This document shows positions 16,214 to 24,773 of a stretch of DNA of 64,000 nt, piece after piece. How positions within the stretch are numbered: position 1 is the first letter of the stretch; the number at the start of each line of letters is the position of its first letter. Origin of the DNA: Dehalococcoidia bacterium UBA1222 (GTDB taxonomy: Bacteria > Chloroflexota > Dehalococcoidia > Dehalococcoidales > UBA1222); assembly GCA_002309415.1 (NCBI GenBank), contig DBXC01000006.1, positions 120,738-184,737 on the forward strand. Reading direction: 5' to 3'. A model generated the notes under the pieces. The model made no database searches. It was not told where the DNA came from and saw only the letters and a program-made list of their open reading frames with translations. The position numbers were made by a program, and so were the translations under genes.

Positions 16214-18001
16214 ATGAAAGCATTATTGAGTGGTAATGAAGCTATCGCACTCGGCGCTTATCATGCCGGTGTTCGCGTGGCTGCAGCATATCCCGGAACT
16301 CCTTCGACTGAAATTCTGACCGAACTGGCCAAGCATGACGACATCTATGCAGAATGGTCAGTTAATGAGAAGGTTGCTCTCGAAGTCGGTATCGGTGCTG
16401 CTTATACCGGTGCCAGGACCATCGTCTCTATGAAGCATGTTGGTCTTAATGTTGCCAGCGATCCTTTGATGGCTGTTGCAGCTACCGGAACCAAAGGTGG
16501 TCTCGTCATCGTCACTGCAGACGATCCGGGCATGCACAGTTCCCAGAACGAACAGGATAATCGATACTACGGCAAACTGGCCGGTATCCCGGTTCTTGAA
16601 CCTAATGACAGCCAGAGTGCTTATGAACTCACCATGTTCGCTTTTGAACTGAGTGAAAAGTTCAGCACTCCTGTTCTTCTCAGATCGACTACCCGTGTAT
16701 CCCATTCTAAAGCAGTCGTTGAGACTGATAAGGAAAGGATCACCGATCTTCCCGCCGTTAGCTTCGACCATGAGACTTCAAAGTATGTAACTCTTCCTGT
16801 TTATGCCAGGAAGATGCATGAGAACAACGTCAGAAGACTTAGAGATCTTGCTGAAGCTGCTAACGAATACGAAGGCAATGAGATGTCCATCGAGTCTGAA
16901 GACTTCGGTGTCATCACTTCAGGTGTTGCCTCCCAGTATGCTAAGAAGATCTTCCCCAAGGCTTCCTTCCTGAAACTTACTTTCAGCTATCCTCTGCCTG
17001 AAAAGAAGATCCGCGAATTTGCTTCCAAGGTCAAGAAAGTCATCGTTGTCGAAGAACTCGAACCCTTCATGGAAGATCAGATCAAGGCCATGGGTATCGA
17101 TGTTGAAGGCAAGAAGTATATCCCTGTCTGTGGTGAGCTTTCTGCTGATATCGTTCGACGTGCCGCTATGCGTGCAGGCTGGCCTGGAAACTTAGAATAC
17201 AATGACAACCTAGCACCGGATCTGTTCCCCAATCGTGCTCCCATGCTTTGCCCCGGCTGTCCTCATGTCGGTCTTTTCTATACATTGAGCAATCTTGGTA
17301 TCCGTAAGCAGGAAGACGGTGGAAAGCTCGTTATCTGCGGCGATATCGGTTGTTATACCCTTGGTGCCAATGCTCCTTTGAATGCTATCGATACCTGCGC
17401 CTGCATGGGTGCCGGCATTGGTATGACTCAGGGCATGTACCATGCCGGAATCTCTCAGAAAGCAGTATCACTCATCGGTGATTCTACTTTCCTCCATTCT
17501 GGCATTACAGGGCTTCTCAATGCTGTTTACAACAAGGCCGAAGGCCTTACCATCATCCTTGATAACTCTATTACTGCCATGACTGGCCATCAGCCTAATC
17601 CTGGCTGCACCTATACTGCTCAGCACAAAGAGACCAAGGCTGTCGATTTCGAAGTCCTCGTAAAGGCTTTGGGTGTCGATAATGTCGAGACCGTCGATGC
17701 TATGGATCTCAAGGCTGTACGTGAAGGCGTTAAGAATGGACTCGAAAAGAGCGGCGTTAACGTCTTGATCGTTAAAGGCGCATGTGCTGCTCTCAACAAG
17801 CCTCAGGGTCAGAAGATGTTCGTCAGTCCTTTCGACTGCACTAAGTGCGGAGCATGTCTCAAGCTTGGCTGCTCTGCTTTGAAGATCGGTCCTAACGGTA
17901 CTACTGAGGTCGATCAGAAATTATGTTACGGTGAGAACTGCAGGATGTGCGCTCAGGTATGTCCGAAGAAAGCTATCACCAGAGTAGATGAAGGAGCATA
18001 A
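16214..18001 (+). CDS. iorA: Indolepyruvate:ferredoxin oxidoreductase, alpha subunit
   Basis: A 595-residue protein from the ATG at 16214; a TTG two codons upstream is less likely. The N-terminal pyrimidine-binding domain has GNEAIALGAYHAGVRVAAAY and PGTPSTEI. The central TPP-binding part has CPGCPH and GDSTFLHSGITGLLN, then ILDNSITAMTGHQPNPG. The C-terminus carries two 4Fe-4S motifs, CTKCGACLKLGC and CRMCAQVCPKKA. With IorB it oxidatively decarboxylates aryl-pyruvates from aromatic amino acids to aryl-acetyl-CoA, reducing ferredoxin. The enzyme is oxygen-sensitive and cytoplasmic. Confidence 0.95.
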   Translation: MKALLSGNEAIALGAYHAGVRVAAAYPGTPSTEILTELAKHDDIYAEWSVNEKVALEVGIGAAYTGARTIVSMKHVGLNVASDPLMAVAATGTKGGLVIVTADDPGMHSSQNEQDNRYYGKLAGIPVLEPNDSQSAYELTMFAFELSEKFSTPVLLRSTTRVSHSKAVVETDKERITDLPAVSFDHETSKYVTLPVYARKMHENNVRRLRDLAEAANEYEGNEMSIESEDFGVITSGVASQYAKKIFPKASFLKLTFSYPLPEKKIREFASKVKKVIVVEELEPFMEDQIKAMGIDVEGKKYIPVCGELSADIVRRAAMRAGWPGNLEYNDNLAPDLFPNRAPMLCPGCPHVGLFYTLSNLGIRKQEDGGKLVICGDIGCYTLGANAPLNAIDTCACMGAGIGMTQGMYHAGISQKAVSLIGDSTFLHSGITGLLNAVYNKAEGLTIILDNSITAMTGHQPNPGCTYTAQHKETKAVDFEVLVKALGVDNVETVDAMDLKAVREGVKNGLEKSGVNVLIVKGACAALNKPQGQKMFVSPFDCTKCGACLKLGCSALKIGPNGTTEVDQKLCYGENCRMCAQVCPKKAITRVDEGA

Positions 18002-18003
18002 TC

Positions 18004-18675
18004 ATGAAGATCGAAGAAGGTTTTGATATCGTTTTGGTTGGTGTCGGCGGACAGGGCGTAGTCCTTGCCAGCGACATCCTGGCTGAGGTCGCCATGAAGA
18101 GCGGCTATGATGTTAAGAAGACCGATACTCTCGGTATGGCACAGCGTGGCGGAAGTGTGGTCTCCAATGTCAGGATCTCGACTCACGTCGATTCTCCTAT
18201 CATCGACCGCGGCGACGCCAATTTCCTCGTCGGCTTCGAGAAGCTGGAAACTGCAAGAGTTGCTTCTATGCTCAGGATCGACGGTGTGACCATCATGAAT
18301 GATTCCAAACAGGAACCTGCTTCTGTCACCACAGGCGGTGAAGAGTATCCTGCCGACGAAGCTATCGATGCCGAGATCACCAAGTATGCCGATAATCTCA
18401 TCAAAATCCATGGTACTGAGACTGCTATCAATCTCGGTAATCCAAAGGTCCTCAGCACTGTTTTATTGGGCGCATTGTCTTTCTTCCTGCCGTTCAATAA
18501 GTCTGCCTGGACATCCACTTTGAGGGAAAAGCTTCCTGAGAAGATCGCTGAGATCAATGTCGATGCATTCAATTCAGGACGAATGGATATGCTCGATATC
18601 ATCAGTCGTGCCGAACCTGCAGATATCCATGGCGATGAGGAAGAAGACGAACACGGCCACGATCATTGCTGCTAG
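18004..18675 (+). CDS. iorB: Indolepyruvate:ferredoxin oxidoreductase, beta subunit
   Basis: A 223-residue protein starting 2 bp after iorA. It has the gamma-domain signatures of 2-oxoacid:ferredoxin oxidoreductases: DIVLVGVGGQGVVLASDIL and KKTDTLGMAQRGGSVVSNVR. It is somewhat longer than the core family. The tail DIHGDEEEDEHGHDHCC is rich in acidic residues, His and Cys and could bind a metal. It is the last gene of the operon; the terminator follows 24 bp later. Confidence 0.93.
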   Translation: MKIEEGFDIVLVGVGGQGVVLASDILAEVAMKSGYDVKKTDTLGMAQRGGSVVSNVRISTHVDSPIIDRGDANFLVGFEKLETARVASMLRIDGVTIMNDSKQEPASVTTGGEEYPADEAIDAEITKYADNLIKIHGTETAINLGNPKVLSTVLLGALSFFLPFNKSAWTSTLREKLPEKIAEINVDAFNSGRMDMLDIISRAEPADIHGDEEEDEHGHDHCC

Positions 18676-18699
18676 TATAAGTTTTCTTTATTAAGCTAA

Positions 18700-18743
18700 A
18701 CGGCGCAAGGACTGATGTTCGAATTGCCCTTGTGCCGTTTTTT
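18700..18743 (+). terminator. Rho-independent terminator of the pyc-ior operon
   Basis: ACGGCGCAAGG (18700-18710) pairs with CCTTGTGCCGT (18728-18738), with one G-U pair. A run of T follows immediately. It ends the 12541-18675 operon and lies just before the DegV gene. Confidence 0.9.
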
Positions 18744-18751
18744 ATGAGGTT

Positions 18752-19645
18752 TTGTTGTTGTTTCAGATCATATCAGACGGTAGTTGTGACTTGACCCCAG
18801 ACCAGCTTAAAGCTGCTGGGGTAATCACCGTACCTTTCTATGTCATGCTTGATGGAAAGACGTACCAAAAGGAAGGAACTGAACTTTCGGTACGTGATTT
18901 CTTTGACTACTGTGTAAAACACCCAGAATGCTCTCCGAGGACATCTATGCCCTCTGTTCAGGATTTTGTAGATGTCTTTACGCCTGTTTTGGAACAGGGA
19001 AAGGATATCCTTTGCTATTGCATCACTAAGAACTTTTCCGGTTCTTTCAATAGTGCCATGGCCGCGAAGGAGTTGCTCCAGGAGAAGTATCCTGACCGTG
19101 ATATCAGAGTCATTGACTCAGCTTTGGTGACAGGGTTGTTAGGAGTATTCCTAATGGAACTCTCAGATTATGCTCGAAAAGGGCATACCTTACAGGAAAC
19201 ATGGGAACGCGGTGAAGTGATCAAGAAAAACGCTGTGATCTATTTCACGATCGAAAACCTGCGTTATCTTGCCAAGGGCGGTAGAATCGGAAAAGTCACA
19301 GCCCTTGCGGCACGAAGCCTCAGTATCCGTCCCGTTATTTGTTTCAAAGATGGTGAGCTTTCTCCTGTTGGTATCAGCATGGGAAGAAAGCATTCTTTCC
19401 TCAAGCTTTGTGAAATGTTTAGAAATGATCTGAAAAAACGTACATCAGATCTTTCCCGTTTTGCATATGGTTTCGGGTGGGGATTCGACAGGGCAGAGGC
19501 AGAGCCTTGTTATAAACACATTGAGTCTCTCATGATTGAAACATTTGGAGGTTGCCCGGATTTTGTGCCTATCCAGCTTGGGGCTACCATCGGTGTACAT
19601 ACCGGACCTTACCCTGTAGGTCTTGGTTTTATAGAGAAAGCCTAG
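18752..19645 (+). CDS. DegV family fatty-acid-binding protein
   Basis: A 297-residue protein with the DegV fold. It has IISDGSCDLTPDQLKAAGV at the N-terminus, then TSMPSVQDFVDVF, CYCITKNFSGSFNSA, RVIDSALVTG and LRYLAKGGRIGK. Family members bind a fatty acid and, as FakB, present it to the kinase FakA for phosphorylation and phospholipid synthesis. No fakA lies in the window. The start must be one of three consecutive TTG codons at 18752-18760, a few bases after ATGAGG; an ATG at 18744 is in another frame. Confidence 0.88.
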   Translation: MLLFQIISDGSCDLTPDQLKAAGVITVPFYVMLDGKTYQKEGTELSVRDFFDYCVKHPECSPRTSMPSVQDFVDVFTPVLEQGKDILCYCITKNFSGSFNSAMAAKELLQEKYPDRDIRVIDSALVTGLLGVFLMELSDYARKGHTLQETWERGEVIKKNAVIYFTIENLRYLAKGGRIGKVTALAARSLSIRPVICFKDGELSPVGISMGRKHSFLKLCEMFRNDLKKRTSDLSRFAYGFGWGFDRAEAEPCYKHIESLMIETFGGCPDFVPIQLGATIGVHTGPYPVGLGFIEKA

Positions 19646-19654
19646 AAACGATGA

Positions 19655-19681
19655 AATAGGCCCGCTGACCGCGGGCCTATT
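19655..19681. terminator. Bidirectional terminator between degV and the 1023-residue gene
   Basis: ATAGGCCCGC and GCGGGCCTAT form a long GC-rich stem with a four-base loop. T-rich sequence follows on the plus strand (TCTTTT). The stem lies between two convergent stops at 19645 and 19685, so it can serve both. Confidence 0.85.
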
Positions 19682-19684
19682 CTT

Positions 19685-22600
19685 TTACTGTTTCGTTACT
19701 TCGTGATGAGGAATCTGAGGGTCCTTTGGGAATGTATTTACGGCTGATGCTGTCGGTACATCACCGAATATATCTCTGAAGAATGCTGTGTATAGATTGC
19801 CCGTTGCTAACGCAAACAGTTTTGTCAGATTGAGCGTGATGAAGTATTCCTCATTATCGAATGCACTGAAATATGTCGTGAAGAGGATATCTCCCTTGGC
19901 ATTAGTAGTGAATTCATCGCCTCTGTAGACTTCTTTCTCAAGGATCTTCTCAAATCCTTCCATTATCTCTTCAGCTTTTCCGCCGCACAGATCAGAGAAG
20001 AACTTTTCGAAATATTGCTTCTTGGTGAGTTCGACCAGCTCTCCGGTTAGCCTGACACCATCCTTGCCGATGAAGATATCATCGACCTGGAACACCTTCG
20101 AGTCTTTGACTGCATTCCTGAGGTAGGTGCCGATCTTGGTGCCGGCCATCTTCTGGAATGAAGCTGACTTGATCCATTTACCGAAGAGCGCACTGGCTGC
20201 ACCTTTGATCGCATTGACAGTGAGGTCAGAGAAAGCTTTATAAATGGCACCCATAAGATTGGATTCACCAGTCTCGGCCATGATCTCAAGATAGTTGTTG
20301 AATACGGCGAATACGAAGTAGCCCGCAATCAGTGACAGATTCTTACGCCAGGCCAACGGATTTGCCATGATCGAATCTGTTACAGAGTTAGCTACTACAT
20401 TGTCGGCAGCATTCTTGAGGTTCTTGGCAACCTCCAGTTTCTCGATATCGAAAGGTTCACCATGATAGATATGCATCCAGCATTCGCCGAGAGCATTAAC
20501 GAAGATCTCTTTGGCAGGGCTGAGGACAGCTTCACCGACAGGACCGGTGTATGCGACCATCACGACTGAGAATGCGCAATCGCCGATGAATTTCACCCAT
20601 TCGAGACCATAGACGATCCATTCGTATGTGTTCAGCTCGGAATATGAGTCTTCCTGAAGCTTTGTGACGTAGACCATATAGTCTTCGATGAACTGCTTGT
20701 TCATGGCTCGGAGATGTGTTGCGGGGATCTTTTTGTTCTTGTTGAGTTCTTCGAGCATATCCAGTAGTCCCTGTCGTTTCTCAACAGGAGCCAGTTTGTT
20801 GACGTTTCTTACGAAGAGTTTATATTCCTTGTCCCAGTCGCTCATGGGCGGGATCGCCTTGCCGATCAGCCACAGAGGTATTTCGGCCGCATACTGCGTG
20901 CCTTCATATTCACAGGATACAGGGATGGACATGAAGAACTGTTCCTTAGTCTCATATAAGACCGTATTCGGTTTGAAGTAGTATTTATTGTCAGTGACAC
21001 CCTCTACTTCAAATTTGTATTTCTCGGCGGTCTTTTCATTGGCATCGCCTTCGCCTTTGAGCTCTCCAAACTTGAGCGTGGTCTCATCGATGAGATCGAC
21101 GAACTTAGCGCCTTCTGCGGTCTTGACTGCCAGCGTGAAGTCGAGCTCTGCCGATTGGAACTTCTCATCAAAGTCACCGGCACTCTCTTTCTCGAATGAA
21201 TCGACCTTGACTCTTCCATTCTCGGTCTTTGCTCTGACCGTGAGTCCTTCAGGGTAGAGTTCGACATGGATATATCCGCGGAGCTCCGTTCCATCATCGT
21301 ACTTTGCCAAGAAGGATTCTGTGCATCTTACAGGTTCGGCAAAGACTGACTTCTCGGTCGGAGCTTTCGTTTTATTGGTTAGTGTCGCCAGATATGTGTA
21401 CTGTCTTTCGGTATAGTCGAATGAGATGCTGAAATCACTGCTGTCGTCTGCTGAGATCTCGATAGGATCATCGTTGGCGTTCTCGATGAAGAATTTTACT
21501 TTATAGTCGGCTCCGTCACCCAGGATGGCCTGCAGGTAGGTCTCATTGCCTTTGAGCTTCATTGTCTCGTGATCGGTCTCTTCTATGAAGCTGAGTGATG
21601 CATCGTCGATGATATTGAATCGGATATTGTTGTCGAAGGAGCCGTTTTCTCCTTCAAATCTGAAATTGATGATGCCTTTATTATCGATCATGTCTTTGTC
21701 GGCACTGACATATGCTTCCATATATCTGCCGTCGAACGATGTGCTCTCAATGTTCAGATCACTGCTGTATACGGCTATCTGAGATGTTAAACCCGGCCGG
21801 TCTTTTTCTGCTCCGCCTTCGGTGATCTCAGCCATCCTTGCACGTACTGGGATAGCCTTGGCCCCGCGTCTGATGGAATTACCGAAATCCTTGCCGATGT
21901 ACATGACGAAGCGTGAGCTTTTCTTATCTTTGTCGTCGGATGATCCCGATTTGCCTGAGATAGCGGCAAGGGTGGCTCCTACGCCGACAATGATTGCAGC
22001 AGGAATAGGGATGGGGAAGTCTCCGGTCTCGGTGTTTGCATCGGTCTCAGACCCACCGGATGCTCCGCCTCCTGTCTTCAAGTGTACGCCTGCCACTTCG
22101 TATCTCATCCTGCAGTTGTACCACCAGTATTTCTGTTCTACATCTTCAGGTTTATCCATTGGGAAAAATATATCTGCATAGATCTTCCCGTCATCGCCAA
22201 ACAGCCAGGTTCCGAGATCGTATTTAGTGTCGGGCTTTGATTCATATGAATTCTTATAAGTGGTCCCGTCTGTTGTATGCTGCATGAGGATCTTTTCTGT
22301 GCCCTGGATACTGTACTGGACCTGAAAACTATCAAGAGACAGATCTGTGATATCTACTTTTAGTGTATAATCCAGTTTGTAAGTGGTGCTATGATCCACG
22401 TTTGTGAAGTGTTCTTCTGCCGATACTTTGGTCGAAATGTCTTTCTTTCCTTTGAAACTGCTGTTAGCCACGATCAGAGGCTCTGCTTTGATACGGATAT
22501 AGTTATTGTCTCCGAAATAATACTTTTCAGCGGCGGGAACGATGATATCGCTTTTTACCATATAGGGTATGAGATAGATGGCATCAAGGTCATTATGGAC

Positions 22601-22756
22601 AGCCGTAGTCATAGTGTTCCAGTCTTTTATGCCGGCTGATGCCGGTGTTACGAATCCTTTGGGCAGGCTATTATCAGCCAAGACCACATTGAATGGGAAC
22701 AGGAGTGCCATGAGCATGACAGCAAGGAGACAGATATTGATGATGCGTTTTTTCAT
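19685..22756 (-). CDS. Large exported/membrane protein of unknown function
   Basis: A 1023-residue protein. Residues 1-28 are a signal peptide (basic start, hydrophobic core, VVLADNS). An extracytoplasmic region of about 220 residues follows. A Gly/Ser/Thr-rich linker leads to a hydrophobic segment at about 248-268 (PIPAAIIVGVGATLAAISG), then a Lys-rich stretch. The middle has repeated beta-rich blocks of similar flavour. The last third is helical, with apolar segments (FIGDCAFSVVMVAYTGPVGE, LIAGYFVFAVFNNYLEIM). I recognise no family. Its ATG directly follows the stop of the zinc-ribbon gene upstream, so the two are translated together. Confidence 0.8.
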   Translation of the reverse strand: MKKRIINICLLAVMLMALLFPFNVVLADNSLPKGFVTPASAGIKDWNTMTTAVHNDLDAIYLIPYMVKSDIIVPAAEKYYFGDNNYIRIKAEPLIVANSSFKGKKDISTKVSAEEHFTNVDHSTTYKLDYTLKVDITDLSLDSFQVQYSIQGTEKILMQHTTDGTTYKNSYESKPDTKYDLGTWLFGDDGKIYADIFFPMDKPEDVEQKYWWYNCRMRYEVAGVHLKTGGGASGGSETDANTETGDFPIPIPAAIIVGVGATLAAISGKSGSSDDKDKKSSRFVMYIGKDFGNSIRRGAKAIPVRARMAEITEGGAEKDRPGLTSQIAVYSSDLNIESTSFDGRYMEAYVSADKDMIDNKGIINFRFEGENGSFDNNIRFNIIDDASLSFIEETDHETMKLKGNETYLQAILGDGADYKVKFFIENANDDPIEISADDSSDFSISFDYTERQYTYLATLTNKTKAPTEKSVFAEPVRCTESFLAKYDDGTELRGYIHVELYPEGLTVRAKTENGRVKVDSFEKESAGDFDEKFQSAELDFTLAVKTAEGAKFVDLIDETTLKFGELKGEGDANEKTAEKYKFEVEGVTDNKYYFKPNTVLYETKEQFFMSIPVSCEYEGTQYAAEIPLWLIGKAIPPMSDWDKEYKLFVRNVNKLAPVEKRQGLLDMLEELNKNKKIPATHLRAMNKQFIEDYMVYVTKLQEDSYSELNTYEWIVYGLEWVKFIGDCAFSVVMVAYTGPVGEAVLSPAKEIFVNALGECWMHIYHGEPFDIEKLEVAKNLKNAADNVVANSVTDSIMANPLAWRKNLSLIAGYFVFAVFNNYLEIMAETGESNLMGAIYKAFSDLTVNAIKGAASALFGKWIKSASFQKMAGTKIGTYLRNAVKDSKVFQVDDIFIGKDGVRLTGELVELTKKQYFEKFFSDLCGGKAEEIMEGFEKILEKEVYRGDEFTTNAKGDILFTTYFSAFDNEEYFITLNLTKLFALATGNLYTAFFRDIFGDVPTASAVNTFPKDPQIPHHEVTKQ

Positions 22757-23695
22757 TTATTTTGCCTCCTTCTTTCCAAGTACTGCGATACCCTTCATGT
22801 TCAGGATCAGCATCACTGCTGATATCACGATCAGCACTATGCCTGGTATCAGGAGTCTGATATTGAATATGGCAAAGACGGCACTGACTGCAAAGCCTGC
22901 AGCCATTCCGCGTGTGATACCTGATCCGTATTTTGGATTTTTCTTTCCCAGTATCGATGTAAAGAGTTTATTAATAAAGCCATTATTGGATGCTGACTTG
23001 GCAGCGGCGTAAGCAAAGGCAATCCCGCCCATGAATGAATAGGTCGAGATGCCTCCGGTGAGGATCAAAAAGAAGATGAATGATGCACCGAGACCCAGTA
23101 ACCAGCTCCAAAGCGTCTCAAGGGAGACTCCGAGACCGTTCTTGAATAGGTCTGAAGGAGATTGTTTCTGGCTCTTATCTTTCTTTGTGAGATTGGCAAC
23201 CAATGAGAAAAGTGCTGTTGCAAAGATCCCTTTTCCCAATAGCACACCGATATATTTGAGGATATTTCCGCTGGTTCCCAGACTTGAGAACGAGAGGAAC
23301 GACAGTATCTTGACCGGAAGAGGATTCTTGCCGGCGGCGTGGATGACCATGATCGTCAGCCAGATCACACCCAGTATGATAGCCGGAATCAGCGCTTTGG
23401 GATTCTTAAAAGCATTCTTGAATGCGCTGAATACTCCTGTAACGCCGCTTTGTATAATATCGATGGGCCCTCCGCCTAAAGATGTACTTACTGAAGTAGA
23501 TCCTTCTAATCGGACCTCACCTTCGGCATCCGATGCATCTCGTGCATCGATATCAGGATTTTTGATGACAGGTTTGTTTTGGAACGTTTTGGCTGGACTA
23601 TCCTGCGCGGGTTTGCTGACTGGCGCTCCGCAGCTCTGGCAGAAACGGACGCCTTCGTCCAGCCTGGTCCCGCATTTCACACAGAAGTTGGACAT
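22757..23695 (-). CDS. Zinc-ribbon domain multi-pass membrane protein
   Basis: A 312-residue protein from the ATG at 23695, preceded by GGGGTG; an earlier start at 23710 would add five residues. It opens with a zinc ribbon, FCVKCGTRLDEGVRFCQSCG, then a disordered linker. Five or six hydrophobic segments follow (for example LIPAIILGVIWLTIMVIH, FILLITGG-type and LLIPGIVLIVISAVMLI). A conserved-looking glycine-rich region at SYSFMGGIAFAYAAAKSASN lies before the end. Function is unknown. It is coupled directly to the large exported protein, which suggests a joint membrane complex. Confidence 0.75.
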   Translation of the reverse strand: MSNFCVKCGTRLDEGVRFCQSCGAPVSKPAQDSPAKTFQNKPVIKNPDIDARDASDAEGEVRLEGSTSVSTSLGGGPIDIIQSGVTGVFSAFKNAFKNPKALIPAIILGVIWLTIMVIHAAGKNPLPVKILSFLSFSSLGTSGNILKYIGVLLGKGIFATALFSLVANLTKKDKSQKQSPSDLFKNGLGVSLETLWSWLLGLGASFIFFLILTGGISTYSFMGGIAFAYAAAKSASNNGFINKLFTSILGKKNPKYGSGITRGMAAGFAVSAVFAIFNIRLLIPGIVLIVISAVMLILNMKGIAVLGKKEAK

Positions 23696-24115
23696 GACAC
23701 ACCCCAACAATGATTTGATGCCAGCATTATATCAAACAATTGCGTTACTAAGATGTTCCGATAAGCCTAGTAGGGGGATAAGTCTTTTTTTTGCTATTTT
23801 TCATGTTTTTTAGATTTAAAAATAAATAATAAAAAAAAGACCCCAGTGGGGGCTTGTCGGATTTTTCAAAGCAGTTAAACTCTTAACTGTGGACCTTACC
23901 ATAGCCGGTCCATATGAAAAGACTAGAACGGCAGTTCCTTTCTCCTTCTTTGGAACTGCCTGAACCCTCCCAAAGAGTCACTCAGTTCCAGGAATCATGA
24001 AATGCCTGTACGGATGGTCTTTTCATTTGTGCGAGCGTTTTATTGAATCATTCTTTAATCAGCCTGCTTTTGGATCCTGGAGGAAGGGGGGACGGCTGAT
24101 AAAGACTGATGGGGA
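23696..24115 (-). ncRNA. 420-bp non-coding stretch with strong hairpins: possible sRNA or attenuated leader
   Basis: No gene is visible between the flavin reductase stop and the zinc-ribbon gene. On the minus strand several stems occur: GGCAGTTCC/GGAACTGCC (23960-23930), TGGACC/GGTCCA (23912-23890) and CAGTTAA/TTAACTG with a four-base loop (23889-23872). A terminator follows at 23852-23831. An upstream GGAACTG copy (23989-23983) can pair with the same middle segment, so two folds compete. It could be a free-standing RNA or a leader that controls the zinc-ribbon/1023-residue pair. I do not recognise 6S RNA, RNase P or tmRNA. Confidence 0.5.
23831..23852 (-). terminator. Rho-independent terminator inside the non-coding stretch
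   Basis: On the minus strand CCCC-ACT-GGGG is followed by TC and a run of eight T. It lies about 135 bp before the zinc-ribbon gene start, so read-through would be needed to express that gene from an upstream promoter. Confidence 0.8.
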
Positions 24116-24691
24116 TTATTTCTTTTTCATGACTTTTCCACACTGGAAAGCAGGTGCCAAGATCTCGCTTAATGTCTGATAAGCTCCGATTGGGCTAGGA
24201 GTATATACGAGAGGCTGGATCTTTGCGATGTCTAGCTGACCATCTGTAAAACAGTCTTCCGAAATGAAAGTATCGATGACTTCTCCCAGGATGAGATTAT
24301 GGCTTCCCAGTTCGATATCCTGGATCAGCTTGCATTCCAGATTGACTGGGCATTCGGATATCATAGGGGCATTCTCATCATGGCCATAGAACAGGGTGAA
24401 TCCGCATTCTTCGATCTTGTCGTACTTCTTTCCGCTGACTATGCCACAGAAATCGGTTTTAACGGCCATTGAAGCCGAAGGAACGTTAACGGAAAAGGTC
24501 TCGTTCTCTTTGATCCCCAGATAGGAATATCTGACCGGCCTTATGGATAGGGACAATACAGGAGGATAGCCGCAGGCTACGCCTCCCCAGGCACATGTCA
24601 TCACGTTGGGTCGTCCGTTGACTTTGGTGGCTATCAAGAACGAAGGCTGTGGGAATACCATTGTCGAGGGTCCGAATGATCTTTTTTCCAT
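24116..24691 (-). CDS. Flavin reductase-like protein (FMN-binding split barrel)
   Basis: A 191-residue protein from the ATG at 24691, which has AAGAGG about 10 bases upstream; a much longer frame reaching into ftsZ is an artefact. It has the flavoredoxin-type pattern FPQPSFLIATKVNGRPNVMT, then AWGGVACGYPPVLSLSIRP, NETFSVNVPS and LECKLIQDIELGSHNLILGE. Relatives bind FMN and reduce flavins or transfer electrons in anaerobes. It lies after the ftsZ terminator on the same strand. Confidence 0.88.
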   Translation of the reverse strand: MEKRSFGPSTMVFPQPSFLIATKVNGRPNVMTCAWGGVACGYPPVLSLSIRPVRYSYLGIKENETFSVNVPSASMAVKTDFCGIVSGKKYDKIEECGFTLFYGHDENAPMISECPVNLECKLIQDIELGSHNLILGEVIDTFISEDCFTDGQLDIAKIQPLVYTPSPIGAYQTLSEILAPAFQCGKVMKKK

Positions 24692-24705
24692 AGCTTTAAT
24701 ACCTC

Positions 24706-24744
24706 TTAAAAACAGTGGGGGCGAGGGAAACAACTCCTCGCCCC
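24706..24744 (-). terminator. Rho-independent terminator after ftsZ
   Basis: On the minus strand GGGGCGAGG and CCTCGCCCC pair across an 8-10-base loop, then CACTGTTTTT follows. It separates ftsA-ftsZ from the flavin reductase gene. Confidence 0.85.
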
Positions 24745-24773
24745 GATAGAGAGAGCAATGATTTAGATGATTA

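Noticed and set aside
23049..23813. 254-codon plus-strand open frame
   Set aside because: It is antisense to the zinc-ribbon membrane protein gene and has no recognisable motif or ribosome-binding site.
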